Origin: SG8-30 sp963695085
GTDB taxonomy: Bacteria > Pseudomonadota > Gammaproteobacteria > Steroidobacterales > Steroidobacteraceae
NCBI GenBank assembly: GCA_963695085.1
Contig: CAVOFV010000005.1
Span: forward strand, 124,001 to 188,000
DNA: 64,000 nt
Direction: 5' to 3'
The notes under the pieces were generated by a model that saw only the letters and a list, made by a program, of their open reading frames with translations, was not told the origin of the DNA and searched no databases. Below, piece after piece: positions 26,487 to 35,704 of the stretch. Position numbers and translations under genes: made by a program. How positions within the stretch are numbered: the first letter of the stretch is position 1; every line of letters starts with the position of its first letter.

Positions 26487-27131
26487 ATGAGGCTGGTATT
26501 GCTGGGCGCGCCCGGCTCGGGCAAGGGCACCCAGGCCAAGAAACTCGTTGAAAAATACGGGGTTCCCCAGATCTCGACCGGCGACCTGCTGCGCGATGCG
26601 ATCAGCCGGGGCACGCCCATGGGGCTCAAGGCCAAGTCGGTCATGGGCGAAGGCAGGCTGGTCGATGACGCCACGGTGCTGGCCATGCTGCGCGAGCGTC
26701 TCGACGAGCCGGATGCCGCGCGCGGCTTCATCCTCGACGGCTACCCGCGCAACGAGCCGCAGGCCGACGCGCTGGCGTCACTGCTGGCAGCGGACGGGCA
26801 GGCCCTCGATGCCGTCGTGCTCATGGACGTCGATGCGACCGCGCTGTTCCGGCGGCTGACCGGCCGGCGCACCTGCCGGCGCTGCGGCAAGCTTTTCAAC
26901 GTCTACAGCAACCCGCCCGGCGACGGACCCGACTGCGAGGGCGGTCAGCGGCACGATGTTTTCCAGCGGCCGGATGACAACGAGGAGACGATCGCCAGGC
27001 GGCTCGAGGTGTACGAGGCGCAGACGCGGCCGCTGGCCGCGTACTACAGGACGCGCGGCCTGCTGAAGACGATCGATGCGAACGGCACGCCGGAAGAGGT
27101 CTTCGACCGGGTGCTGGCAAGCGGCGTCTGA
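26487..27131 (+). CDS. adk: Adenylate kinase
   Basis: 214 residues, start ATG 26487. Converts AMP and ATP to two ADP. P-loop GAPGSGKGTQ at 8-17, AMP-site segment STGDLLRDA near 30 and DGYPRN near 84. The LID carries CRRCGKLF and a third Cys sixteen residues later (PDCEGG). This is the zinc-type spacing C-x2-C-x16-C, but the position of the fourth ligand is not Cys, and Asp or His nearby would have to replace it. Divergent from pfp with 171 bp between. A short inverted repeat (27141-27157) separates its end from the convergent rnd gene. Confidence 0.96.
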   Translation: MRLVLLGAPGSGKGTQAKKLVEKYGVPQISTGDLLRDAISRGTPMGLKAKSVMGEGRLVDDATVLAMLRERLDEPDAARGFILDGYPRNEPQADALASLLAADGQALDAVVLMDVDATALFRRLTGRRTCRRCGKLFNVYSNPPGDGPDCEGGQRHDVFQRPDDNEETIARRLEVYEAQTRPLAAYYRTRGLLKTIDANGTPEEVFDRVLASGV

Positions 27132-27140
27132 TTCGCTTGC

Positions 27141-27157
27141 GGAGGGGCCACCCCTCC
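27141..27157. terminator. Inverted repeat between adk and rnd
   Basis: GGAGGGG and CCCCTCC form a 7-bp stem with a 3-base loop between two convergent genes. There is no T-run on either strand, so its strength as a terminator is doubtful. Confidence 0.35.
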
Positions 27158-28251
27158 TACAACACGGCCACCAGCGCTTCGCCGACGACCTGCCGCCGCC
27201 AGCCGCGCAGCGGCGCTGCATCGCGTGAGCCCCGCACCAGCGCCGTCAGGTCGCGGCGCGTGGCCAGCACCTCCGCGCCGATGCCCAGCTCGGTCGCCAG
27301 GGCCTGCAGCGCAGCCTGCAGCCGGCGCATCGCGGCCTTCTGCCCGGGCGACAGCCGGTCTGGTGGCTCGCCGCCAGGATATTCATGCGGCGCGGCCCCG
27401 GCCAGCACCGCCATGAGCTCGTCCGACGCATTCCTGGCGAGCGCGGCCGGCAGGCCGGGCACCGCGGCCAGCGCGGCGGGGGAATCCGGCCGGCGGCGGG
27501 CCAGCTCACGCAAGGTGTCGTCAGGCATCACCCACGAGCGTGGCAGGTCGCGGCGCATCGCGCGTGTTTCCCGCCAGGCGGCGAGGTCACGCACCGCGCC
27601 GCGTTCGACCGGCGTCATGCGTTCGAGCCCGCGCAGCCTGAGCCAGGCGTCCTCCGGCACGTTGCGGTATACGGCGGGGTCGATGAGGGCGACGCATTCC
27701 TGCTCCAGCCAGCCGAGCCGGCCGGCCGCCACGAGCCGTTCCCGCAGGATCGAGGCGATCGGCTCCAGGTAGCGCACGTCGTCGGCGGCATAGGCCAGCT
27801 GCGCCGGACGCAGCGGCCGCGCGGCCCAGTCGGCCCGCGCATGGCCCTTCGCCAGTTGCACGTCGAGCAGCTCGCTCACCAGCGGGGCGTAACCCACCTG
27901 CGATGCATGACCGAGCAGCGACGCGGCGATCTGCGTGTCGAAGAGCGGCGCGGGCGGCCCGCCGGCGAGCGGCAACAGCACCTCGACGTCCTGCCTGGCC
28001 GAGTGCAGGATCTTGGTGGTGGCGGGCGCACGCAGCAGCGCGACCAGCGGCGCCAGGTCCTCGATGGCGAGCGGATCCACCAGCAGCACGCGATCACCCG
28101 CGGCGAGCTGCACGAGGCACAGCCGCGCGTAGAAGGTACGCTCGCGAAAGAACTCGGTGTCCACCGCCAGCTGCCCGACGCCGTTCAGGCCGGCCAGCGC
28201 TGCCGCGAGTTGCTCGGGTCCGTCGATCAGCTGGTTCTGCGTCACCGTCAC
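27157..28251 (-). CDS. rnd: Ribonuclease D
   Basis: 364 residues. A 3'-5' exoribonuclease that trims tRNA and other small RNA precursors in the cytoplasm. DEDD catalytic motifs: VDTEFFRE near residue 30 (Exo I), LHSARQDVEVL near 82 with FDTQIA near 104 (Exo II), and YAADDVRYL near 155 (Exo III, DEDDy type). The C-terminal half contains an HRDC-like helical region. It starts on ATG 28251 and is divergent from the small membrane protein gene at 28324. Confidence 0.94.
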   Translation of the reverse strand: MTVTQNQLIDGPEQLAAALAGLNGVGQLAVDTEFFRERTFYARLCLVQLAAGDRVLLVDPLAIEDLAPLVALLRAPATTKILHSARQDVEVLLPLAGGPPAPLFDTQIAASLLGHASQVGYAPLVSELLDVQLAKGHARADWAARPLRPAQLAYAADDVRYLEPIASILRERLVAAGRLGWLEQECVALIDPAVYRNVPEDAWLRLRGLERMTPVERGAVRDLAAWRETRAMRRDLPRSWVMPDDTLRELARRRPDSPAALAAVPGLPAALARNASDELMAVLAGAAPHEYPGGEPPDRLSPGQKAAMRRLQAALQALATELGIGAEVLATRRDLTALVRGSRDAAPLRGWRRQVVGEALVAVL

Positions 28252-28323
28252 CCCGGCAGTTGGCTACAATCATCGCAAGCGCGCCATTATGGACATCCCC
28301 GGCGCGCATCCCAAGGCGGCCTG

Positions 28324-28839
28324 ATGAAGGTACTGCTGAAGGCATTCATCGACATCGCGCTGCGGCGGCGTGGACCCGGCGACCTGCCGGACTCCACGGC
28401 GCTGGTGGCGCTGACCGCGGCGGCGTACGCGGCGTTCAGCGCCGTGCAGTCGTGGATGCTGTTCGGCCTGCAGGATCTCGCCGGCCGGACGGCCGCGGAC
28501 GTGCTGCTGGCGGGCGCGCTGATCTGGATGCTGCTGCTCGCGATCGGGCGCCGCCACCGCTTCAGGCAGACGGCCAGCGCCGTGTTCGGCACGGGCGCGC
28601 TGCTCTCGCCGCTGGTGATCGCCCTGCTGGTGCTGAAGGCGCCGGCGGCGGCGAGCCAGCCGCTCGCCCTGCTGGTGTGGGCGGGTTCCGTCGCGGTCAT
28701 CGTCTGGTTCACGCTGATCGTCGCGCACATCCTGCGCGCCGCGCTCGACGTGCGCCCGTTCACGGCGCTGGCCGTCGCGGTCGCCTACATCGTGGGCAGC
28801 GCCGCGCTGCTCACCTGGCTGTTCCCCGCGGGCGCCTGA
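28324..28839 (+). CDS. Small membrane protein, unknown function
   Basis: 171 residues with four membrane helices (about 25-45, 60-78, 88-108, 112-135 and a last segment at 145-165). The N-terminus (KVLLKAFIDIALRR) is amphipathic. No motif with a known function is seen; it has the general look of Yip1-like proteins. Its stop directly abuts the mpl start (28840), so it is co-transcribed with cell-wall recycling gene mpl. A TACAAT box at 28265-28270 may be its -10 element. The frame is open far upstream, but the ATG at 28324 is the first with a sensible protein start. Confidence 0.65.
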   Translation: MKVLLKAFIDIALRRRGPGDLPDSTALVALTAAAYAAFSAVQSWMLFGLQDLAGRTAADVLLAGALIWMLLLAIGRRHRFRQTASAVFGTGALLSPLVIALLVLKAPAAASQPLALLVWAGSVAVIVWFTLIVAHILRAALDVRPFTALAVAVAYIVGSAALLTWLFPAGA

Positions 28840-30216
28840 ATGCACATTCACATCATCGGCATCTGCGGCACCTTCATGGGCGGGGTGGCCGCGCTGGCGC
28901 AGGCCGCCGGCCATCGCGTGACCGGCTGCGACCGGGCGGTGTACCCGCCGATGAGCACGCAGCTCGCGGCACTCGGCATCGACCTGATCGAAGGCCATGA
29001 TCCCGCGCAGCTCGACCTCGCGCCGGACATGGTGCTGGTCGGCAACGTGATGAGCCGCGGCAACGCGCTGATCGAGCGGCTGCTGGACAGCGGGCTGCCG
29101 TACACGTCGGGACCGCAGTGGCTCGCCGAACACGTGCTGCGGGGCCGCTGGACGCTGGCGGTGGCCGGCACCCATGGCAAGACGACGACCAGCAGCATGC
29201 TCGCGTGGATCCTGGAGCGGGCGGGTCTCGAACCGGGCTTCCTGATCGGCGGCGTGCCGCGCGACTTCGACCAGTCGGCGCGGCTCGGCCGCGGCCGCCA
29301 CTTCGTGGTCGAGGCGGATGAATACGACACGGCGTTCTTCGACAAGCGTGCCAAGTTCGTGCACTACCGGCCGCGTACGGCGATCCTCGGCAACCTCGAA
29401 TACGATCATGCGGACATCTATCCGGACATCGCGGCGATCCAGTGGCAGTTCCACCTGCTGCTGCGCACGGTGCCGCAGCACGGTCTGGTGATCGCCAACG
29501 CCGCCGACCCGCGGCTGCAGGCGGTGCTCGACATGGGCTGCTGGACGCCGCGCGAGACTTTTTCGTCGCAAGCCGGCGCGGCGGCGGACTGGCAGGCGCG
29601 GCTGGAAGCGGCGGACGGTTCGGCGTTCGCGGTTGATTTCCGCGGCGCGCCCGCGGGCGTCGTGCACTGGCAACTGCTCGGCTCGCACAACGTGGCGAAT
29701 GCGCTGGCCGCGCTGGCGGCCGCGCAGCACGCCGGGGTCGCGCCCGACGTCGCCGCCGCGGCGCTGGCCGGGTTCGGTGGCGTGCGCCGGCGCATGGAAC
29801 TGCGCGGCACCGTGCGCGAGGTGGCCGTTTACGACGATTTCGCGCATCACCCGACGGCCATCGCCACCACGATCGACGGCCTGCGGCAGCGCATCGGCGG
29901 CGCACGCATGATTGCGGTGCTCGAACCGCGTTCCAACACGATGAAGCGCGGCGTGCACCGCGACGAACTCGCCGGCGCGCTCGGCGGGGCCGATGCGGTG
30001 TGGTTGTACCGGCCGGCCGACCTGGGCTGGGACCTCGGCGAGATCGCGCGCCGGATCGGGCCACGCGCCCGGATCAGCGACGACGTGGACCAGCTGGCTG
30101 CAACCGTCGCAACGGAGGCCGCGGCGGGCGACCACGTGCTGATCATGAGCAATGGCGGATTCGGCGGCCTGCACGGCAAGGTGCTCGCGGCGCTCGACCG
30201 GGCGGGCACGCCATGA
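28840..30216 (+). CDS. mpl: UDP-N-acetylmuramate:tripeptide ligase (murein recycling)
   Basis: 458 residues. It joins the recycled tripeptide L-Ala-gamma-D-Glu-meso-DAP to UDP-N-acetylmuramate with ATP, in the cytoplasm. The N-terminal HIIGICGTFMGG (residues 3-14) is the Mpl form of the nucleotide-sugar binding loop. The P-loop is GTHGKTTTSSML near 109. VEADEYDTAFFDKR near 152 and DDFAHHPTA near 332 are Mur-ligase motifs. The length fits Mpl. Next genes are ubiX (overlapping ATGA) and a LON-domain protein. Confidence 0.94.
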   Translation: MHIHIIGICGTFMGGVAALAQAAGHRVTGCDRAVYPPMSTQLAALGIDLIEGHDPAQLDLAPDMVLVGNVMSRGNALIERLLDSGLPYTSGPQWLAEHVLRGRWTLAVAGTHGKTTTSSMLAWILERAGLEPGFLIGGVPRDFDQSARLGRGRHFVVEADEYDTAFFDKRAKFVHYRPRTAILGNLEYDHADIYPDIAAIQWQFHLLLRTVPQHGLVIANAADPRLQAVLDMGCWTPRETFSSQAGAAADWQARLEAADGSAFAVDFRGAPAGVVHWQLLGSHNVANALAALAAAQHAGVAPDVAAAALAGFGGVRRRMELRGTVREVAVYDDFAHHPTAIATTIDGLRQRIGGARMIAVLEPRSNTMKRGVHRDELAGALGGADAVWLYRPADLGWDLGEIARRIGPRARISDDVDQLAATVATEAAAGDHVLIMSNGGFGGLHGKVLAALDRAGTP

Positions 30217-30857
30217 GCGCCGGCGCGCGCGGCGCCGGGGTCGCGCTGGCCATGACCGGCGCGTCCGGCGCGCGGTACGGACTGCGCCTGCTGGAGTGCC
30301 TGATCCGCGCGGGTGGTCCCGTGCACCTCATGCTGTCGAAGCCCGGCATGCTGGTGATCGCAGCGGAAACCGACGAGCGCCTGCCCGGGCGCCCGGCCGG
30401 GATCGCGCGTTACTTCAGCGAGCGCTACGGCGCGTCACCGGGCCAGCTGCAGGCCTACGGGCAGGAAGAGTGGACCGCCTGCGTCGCCAGCGGCTCGGGT
30501 GCGCCGCCGGCGATGGTCGTCTGCCCCTGCTCGATGGCCACGGTGTCCGCGATCGCGAGCGGGGCGAGCCGCAGCCTGATCGAGCGCGCCGCCGACGTGG
30601 CGCTCAAGGAACGCCGCAAGCTGATCCTGGTGCCGCGCGAGACGCCGCTGTCGGTGATCCACCTGCGCAACCTGCTGGCCATCGCCGAGGCCGGCGGCAT
30701 CGTGCTGCCAGCGAGCCCCGGCTTCTATCATCGCCCGGGCCGCATCGAGGACCTCGTGGACCACGTGGTCGCCAGGGTGCTCGATCACCTCGGGATCGAG
30801 CAGGCGCTCGCGCCGCGCTGGGGCGCGGAACCGGCGGCGGACCCGCACAGGTCATGA
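30213..30857 (+). CDS. ubiX: Flavin prenyltransferase UbiX
   Basis: 214 residues, ATG overlapping the mpl stop. Makes prenylated FMN, the cofactor of the UbiD decarboxylase in ubiquinone synthesis. AMTGASGARYGLRLLE near the N-terminus binds FMN. VCPCSMATVSAIASG near residue 108 and LILVPRETPLSVIHLRNL near 145 are family motifs with the conserved Ser, Arg and Glu. The mpl-ubiX gene order is common in gammaproteobacteria. The stop overlaps the next start at 30854. Confidence 0.94.
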   Translation: MSAGARGAGVALAMTGASGARYGLRLLECLIRAGGPVHLMLSKPGMLVIAAETDERLPGRPAGIARYFSERYGASPGQLQAYGQEEWTACVASGSGAPPAMVVCPCSMATVSAIASGASRSLIERAADVALKERRKLILVPRETPLSVIHLRNLLAIAEAGGIVLPASPGFYHRPGRIEDLVDHVVARVLDHLGIEQALAPRWGAEPAADPHRS

Positions 30858-31441
30858 GCGCGGCGCCGCGCGAATTGCCGCTGTTCCCGCTCAACACGGT
30901 GCTGTTTCCGGACGGGCCGCTGCCGCTCAGGATCTTCGAGACGCGCTACGTTGACATGGTGCGCCGCTGCATGCGCGAGGAGACCGGCTTCGGCGTGGTG
31001 CTGATCGCCGAGGGACCCGAGGCAGGCGGACCGGCCCGTTTTGTCGGGGTCGGCACGGAAGCCTCGATCGTGGACTTCGACCGGCTCGAGGGCGGCCTGC
31101 TCGGCATCCGCTGCCGCGGCCGGGAGCGCTTCCGCGTGCTCGAGTCCCGGCGCGCCGCGGACGGGCTCAACATCGGCCAGGTGCTGCCGCTGGCGCCGCA
31201 GCCCGCGGTGCCGCTGCCGTCGCAATTCGCGCCGCTGGCCGACGTGCTGCGCGCGGTCCTGCCGCAGCTGGGCGAACTCTATGCAGCGATGCCGCGCCGC
31301 TTCGACGACGCGGCGTGGGTGGGCCACCGGCTGGCGGAGGTGCTGCCGCTGGCGACGCCGGACAAGCAGGCGCTGCTCGAAATGGACGACCCGGTCGCGC
31401 GGCTGGAGGTCATCGCACCGCTGATCAGGCGGGAGGGCTGA
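30854..31441 (+). CDS. LON substrate-binding domain protein
   Basis: 195 residues carrying only the N-terminal domain of Lon protease: ELPLFPLNTVLFPDGPLPL, then IFETRYVDMVRRCM, near residues 8-45. It has no ATPase or protease part. Such stand-alone LON-domain proteins are widespread, and their function is not settled. It is coupled to ubiX by a 4-bp overlap and its 3' end overlaps the convergent CPBP gene by 17 bp. Confidence 0.88.
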   Translation: MSAAPRELPLFPLNTVLFPDGPLPLRIFETRYVDMVRRCMREETGFGVVLIAEGPEAGGPARFVGVGTEASIVDFDRLEGGLLGIRCRGRERFRVLESRRAADGLNIGQVLPLAPQPAVPLPSQFAPLADVLRAVLPQLGELYAAMPRRFDDAAWVGHRLAEVLPLATPDKQALLEMDDPVARLEVIAPLIRREG

Positions 31442-32324
31442 GCCGCCCGGCCCAGGCCGCGAAGCGGTGGCGATAGCGCCAGGCCAGCCAGGCCAGCAGA
31501 CACGTCCAGGCCAGCACCAGCCAGCCCGTGAAGCCGTCGAAGCCGCTGACCAGCCAGTGCAGCGGCGCCCCGGACACCGCGCGCGTGGTGTCCATGGTCG
31601 CCTTGATGACCCACACCCAGCCCATGTGCAGCCCGATGCACGCGGCGATGCCGCCGGTCCATTGCCGCACCATGCCGAGCAGCACGCCGACCGCCAGCAG
31701 CGACAGGAAGGCATCCACCACGGCGGCAGGATCGCCAAACCAGCGCAGCACGCCGGCCAGCAGCACGAAACCGCTGGCCGGACCAACGTCGGCGGCGGGA
31801 ATGCTGGTGCGCGCCAGAAAGTGAATGGCCGCATACACGGCGGCCGTCAGCAGGATCGCCGCGCGCGGCCCCGACTCGCGGCGGATCGCGCCGAACATCA
31901 GGCCGCGGAAGAACGTCTCCTCGATCAGGCCGACGACCAGCCCGGTGGCGAGGCCCGAGGCCAGCGCGACGGCCAGGCGGCTGGCGCCCAGGCCGGGCAG
32001 CAGTTCCCTGATCGCCAGGCCGTTCATCACGGCCGCCACCGCCAGCATGGTCAGCACGCCGACCGCCAGGCCGGCGCCGAACTGCGCTGCGAACCGGCGG
32101 CGCGGCAGCGCGTAACCCCAGGCCTCGCGACCGGACAGCCGCAGCTTCCACACGCAGGCCGCGATGCCGGCCAGCATGGTCAGCTGCCAGAAGCGGCTGA
32201 CCACCTTGTGAAACGGCCAGGCGGGCTCGATCGCGACCGCCAGCAGGTAAGCGGGATAGGCGAGGGCGGCCGCCAGCAGCAGCGTGCCGGCGATCGCCAC
32301 CATGAACCACGAAAAGGACCGCAT
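31425..32324 (-). CDS. CPBP-family intramembrane protease
   Basis: 299 residues with about eight membrane helices. Catalytic motifs of the CPBP (Rce1/Abi) family: EETFFRG near residue 150 (EExxxR), AAIHFLA near 178 and a third His in GLHMGWVW near 246. The substrate is unknown. The start at 32324 is used because upstream in-frame sequence belongs to hemL. It lies 29 bp after hemL on the same strand and overlaps the LON-domain gene at its end. Confidence 0.85.
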   Translation of the reverse strand: MRSFSWFMVAIAGTLLLAAALAYPAYLLAVAIEPAWPFHKVVSRFWQLTMLAGIAACVWKLRLSGREAWGYALPRRRFAAQFGAGLAVGVLTMLAVAAVMNGLAIRELLPGLGASRLAVALASGLATGLVVGLIEETFFRGLMFGAIRRESGPRAAILLTAAVYAAIHFLARTSIPAADVGPASGFVLLAGVLRWFGDPAAVVDAFLSLLAVGVLLGMVRQWTGGIAACIGLHMGWVWVIKATMDTTRAVSGAPLHWLVSGFDGFTGWLVLAWTCLLAWLAWRYRHRFAAWAGRLSPPA

Positions 32325-32353
32325 CGTATGGGCGCCGTCCTGCCGCGACGCGT

Positions 32354-33622
32354 TCAGACCGTGCGCAGCGCGCGCCGCGCGGCTTCGATGGTCGCGGCGA
32401 TCTCGGCCTCGCCGTGCGCGGCCGACACGAAGCCGGCTTCGTAGGCGGACGGCGCGAGGTACACGCCCTCGGCCAGCATGGCGTGGAAAAAGCGCCGGAA
32501 ACGTTCGACGTCGCAGGCCATCACCTGCGCGAAGCCGGTGACCGGCCCGCCGTCGGTGAAGAACATGCCGAACATGCCGCACACATGGTTGGTCGTGAAC
32601 GGCACGCCGGCCTCGCGGGCGGCCGCCTCCAGGCCGTCGACGAGCTGGCGCGTATGCGCCGCGAGCCGCTCGTGGAACCCCGGCGCCGACACGCCCGCCA
32701 GCGTCGCCAGCCCGGCGGCCATGGCTACCGGATTGCCGGACAGCGTGCCGGCCTGGTAGACGGGCCCGAGCGGCGCGAGCCGTTCCATGATGTCGCGCCG
32801 GCCGCCGAAGGCGCCGACCGGCATGCCGCCGCCGATGATCTTGCCCAGCGTGGTCAGGTCCGGCCGGATGCCGTACAGCGCCTGCGCGCCGCCGAGGGCG
32901 ACGCGGAAGCCCGTCATGACTTCGTCGAAGATGAGCAGCACGCCATGCTGCGTGCACAGTTCGCGCATGCGCTGCAGGAATCCCGGCGCGGGCGGGACGC
33001 AGTTCATGTTGCCGGCCACCGGCTCGACGATGACGCAGGCGATCTCGCCGCCGATCTTCGCGAAACACACCTCGAGGTCCTGCGTGTCGTTGTAGGTCAG
33101 CGTCACCGTGTGGGCGGCCAGGGCCGCCGGCACGCCCGGCGAGGTCGGCACGCCGAGCGTCAGCGCGCCGGAGCCAGCCTTCACCAGCAGCGAGTCCGAA
33201 TGGCCGTGGTAACAGCCCTCGAATTTCACGATCTTGTCGCGCCCGGTGTAGCCGCGCGCCAGCCGGATCGCGCTCATGGTCGCCTCGGTGCCGGAGCTCA
33301 CCATGCGCACCAGCTCGATCGACGGCACCAGCTCGCAGACGCGTCGCGCCAGTTCGGTCTCGATCTCGGTCGGCGCGCCGAAGGACAGGCCGCGCGCGGC
33401 CGTTTGCTGCACGACAGCGATCACCTGCGGGTCGGCGTGACCCAGGATCATCGGACCCCACGAGCCGACGTAGTCGATGAACCGCCGGCCGTCGTGGGCC
33501 GTCACCCAGGCGCCGCTGGCGCTGGCGAAGAACACGGGCTCGCCGCCGACCCCACGGAAGGCCCGCACGGGCGAGTTCACGCCGCCGGGGATGAAGCGGC
33601 AGGCCTGCTCGAACAGTGACAC
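32354..33622 (-). CDS. hemL: Glutamate-1-semialdehyde 2,1-aminomutase
   Basis: 422 residues from a GTG start at 33622 with AGGAG upstream. A PLP enzyme that converts glutamate-1-semialdehyde to 5-aminolevulinate, the C5 route to heme. The PLP lysine is Lys261 in TTLGKIIGGGMPVG; the Asp that contacts the PLP ring nitrogen is in IFDEVMTGF near 232. VSSGTEA near 109 binds the phosphate. Cytoplasmic. Followed by the CPBP protease gene. Confidence 0.96.
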   Translation of the reverse strand: MSLFEQACRFIPGGVNSPVRAFRGVGGEPVFFASASGAWVTAHDGRRFIDYVGSWGPMILGHADPQVIAVVQQTAARGLSFGAPTEIETELARRVCELVPSIELVRMVSSGTEATMSAIRLARGYTGRDKIVKFEGCYHGHSDSLLVKAGSGALTLGVPTSPGVPAALAAHTVTLTYNDTQDLEVCFAKIGGEIACVIVEPVAGNMNCVPPAPGFLQRMRELCTQHGVLLIFDEVMTGFRVALGGAQALYGIRPDLTTLGKIIGGGMPVGAFGGRRDIMERLAPLGPVYQAGTLSGNPVAMAAGLATLAGVSAPGFHERLAAHTRQLVDGLEAAAREAGVPFTTNHVCGMFGMFFTDGGPVTGFAQVMACDVERFRRFFHAMLAEGVYLAPSAYEAGFVSAAHGEAEIAATIEAARRALRTV

Positions 33623-33797
33623 GTCGTTGCTCCTGGCATCATGCGCCGCCGCGGTCCGGCTGCGCCGAAAGCGGTAATGTTACGCTATCGCACGGCGCGG
33701 CGAGGCCGCGGGGTGCCGCCGACCGGCATGCGGGAATGGCGCCTGCCGCTGCGACCTGCGGGTGCAGCCAGGCATGGCCCGCGAACATGGAGCGGCG

Positions 33798-34820
33798 ATG
33801 CGTCCACTGGTGATGCGCTGCGGCGCATTCGGCGACATGGTGCTGCTGACACCGCTGCTGCGGCAGTTGCGGCAGCGCTTCGGCGAGCCCGCCGACATCG
33901 TGTCCTCGGGCGCGTGGACGCGGCCGTTGCTGCAGGACCAGCCCGACGTGGGCGAGATCTTCATCCTGGACAGCCGCAGGCGACCCTACTGGACCAGCCG
34001 CGGGCAGCAACGCCTGGTCGCGTGGCTGCGGCGGCGCGGTGCGGGCCCGACCTGGTATTGCGACGGCGGTCCCGGGCGCGGGCTGCTGCGGCGCGGCGGG
34101 ATTCCCGACGACCAGGTCTGCGAAGCGAACTCCGTGCCCTGGCTGACCGGCGAGCACTACGTCGAGCGCTGGATCAGGTTTGCGCGCCTGACGCCGCCGG
34201 CCTACGCGGGTCGCGTGCCCTGCGACGGCGCGCCGGTGGCCAATGCTGCGGTGCTGGAGATCGCCGACGCCTCGCGCGCCGCGCTCGACGACTGGCTGGC
34301 GCGACGCGCGCTGGCCGGCCGGCCGCTGATCGTGATCCAGGCGGGCAACAAGCGGACCATGCGCCGCCTGTTCCGCCGGCGGCATACCAACACGAAGTAC
34401 TGGCCGGAGGAGCGCTGGGGCCAGGTGCTGCGCGCCGTGCGCGCGGCGCGGCCGGGGCATGCGATCCTGCTGCTCGGCGTGCCGCAGGAACTGGCCCTCA
34501 ATGAGGACATCCGCCGCTCGGCGGCGGTGCCCGGCCTGCACAATGTCGCCGACGACCTGCCGATCGGCATCCTGCTGCCCTTGCTGCAGCGCGCCCGCAG
34601 CATGATCTCCGTCGACACCGGGCCGGCGCACGCCGCGGCGGCGCTTGGCTGTCCGACGGTCGTGCTATTCGGCCAGGCGGACCCGGTGCGGCTGCGGCCG
34701 GGCGGTGTGGACACGCCGGCCGCGGTGCTCACCGGCGCTGTGGCGGGCTGCCCCGACATCCTCGGCATCAGCGCCGAAGCCGTGATCCACGCCTGGCTGG
34801 AGCTGGCCGGCAACCGCTGA
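33798..34820 (+). CDS. Glycosyltransferase family 9 (LPS heptosyltransferase-like)
   Basis: 340 residues, start ATG 33798 with GGAGCGG upstream; an in-frame ATG at 33762 is less likely. It has the GT9 pattern: N-terminal GAFGDMVLLTPLLRQLR, and C-terminal SVDTGPAHAAAALGCPTVVLFGQADP, the nucleotide-sugar binding segment of ADP-heptose:LPS heptosyltransferases. The protein would act at the cytoplasmic face of the inner membrane in LPS core assembly. The exact sugar and acceptor cannot be told from sequence. It stands alone, between hemL (divergent) and cpdA (convergent). Confidence 0.88.
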   Translation: MRPLVMRCGAFGDMVLLTPLLRQLRQRFGEPADIVSSGAWTRPLLQDQPDVGEIFILDSRRRPYWTSRGQQRLVAWLRRRGAGPTWYCDGGPGRGLLRRGGIPDDQVCEANSVPWLTGEHYVERWIRFARLTPPAYAGRVPCDGAPVANAAVLEIADASRAALDDWLARRALAGRPLIVIQAGNKRTMRRLFRRRHTNTKYWPEERWGQVLRAVRAARPGHAILLLGVPQELALNEDIRRSAAVPGLHNVADDLPIGILLPLLQRARSMISVDTGPAHAAAALGCPTVVLFGQADPVRLRPGGVDTPAAVLTGAVAGCPDILGISAEAVIHAWLELAGNR

Positions 34821-34881
34821 AACCGGTCCGCCGGGAACCAGCCGGCGAGCACGGCGGGCAGCTGGCCCCGGCGCATGCCGT

Positions 34882-35664
34882 TCACTCCGGCACGGGCAGC
34901 CAGACGACCTGCGACTCGATGCGGCCGTCCGGGTGCAGCGTGAGCCAGCGGTATCCGGGTGGCCGCCGGTCGATGGCGAAACCGGCCAGTCCCGGCGAGA
35001 ACTGGAAGCACGTGGATGGCGTGCCCATCAGGCGCATGCCGTCACGGTATTCGTCGAAGTCCTGGTGCACGTGGCCCCACAACAGGCCGCGCACGTTGCC
35101 GTGACGCCGCGCCAGTTCGAGCAGCGCGTCGCCGTCACGCAAGCCGATGGCGTCCAGCCACAGGCTGCCGATCGGCACCGGCTGGTGGTGCAGGCACAGC
35201 AGCACGTGTGCCCCGGCGTGCGCCGACAGCAGCGTGTCCAGCGCGCCGAGCGCAGCGGGCCCCAGCCTGCCGTGCGCGGCGCCCGGGACGCTCGTGTCCA
35301 GCAGCAGGATGGCCCAGCCGCCAAGACGGGTGACCGGCGCCAGGTCGAAGGGCGGCGCCGGCAGCAGGGCGGCCAGGTCCCGCGGCAGGTCGTGGTTGCC
35401 GGGCAGGCACAGCACCGGAATGCCGGACGGGGCGAGCAGCGCGGCCAGCTGGCGATACCCGCCGGCCTCGTCCTGCACCAGGTCGCCGGTCAGCAGCAGC
35501 GCGTCGGCGGCCTGTACCTTGCCGGCGGCGTGGGCCAGGCAGCGCCTGAACGTCTCGTGCGTGGCCACGCCGCGCACGCGTTGCCGCGGACCGTCGCGCA
35601 GGTGCAGGTCAGTGAACTGCAGCAGCCGCAACAGGCCGTCGCCTTGCCGGGATCGAGCGTGCAT
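34882..35664 (-). CDS. cpdA: CpdA-like 3',5'-cyclic-AMP phosphodiesterase (metallophosphoesterase)
   Basis: 260 residues. Calcineurin-like fold with all metal motifs: FTDLHL near residue 17 (DxH), LTGDLVQDEAGGY near 58, CLPGNHDLPRD near 87, CLHHQPVPIGS near 157 and WGHVHQDFDE near 196. The pattern GDLVQD with Y following is typical of CpdA (Icc), which degrades cAMP. The 40 bp to the downstream ahcY gene end suggest no special link. Substrate assignment rests on similarity to CpdA; other phosphodiester substrates are possible. Confidence 0.88.
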   Translation of the reverse strand: MHARSRQGDGLLRLLQFTDLHLRDGPRQRVRGVATHETFRRCLAHAAGKVQAADALLLTGDLVQDEAGGYRQLAALLAPSGIPVLCLPGNHDLPRDLAALLPAPPFDLAPVTRLGGWAILLLDTSVPGAAHGRLGPAALGALDTLLSAHAGAHVLLCLHHQPVPIGSLWLDAIGLRDGDALLELARRHGNVRGLLWGHVHQDFDEYRDGMRLMGTPSTCFQFSPGLAGFAIDRRPPGYRWLTLHPDGRIESQVVWLPVPE

Positions 35665-35704
35665 GGCGCGATCCTAGCAAAGGCGCCGGCCCGTGCGGCC
35701 GCTG

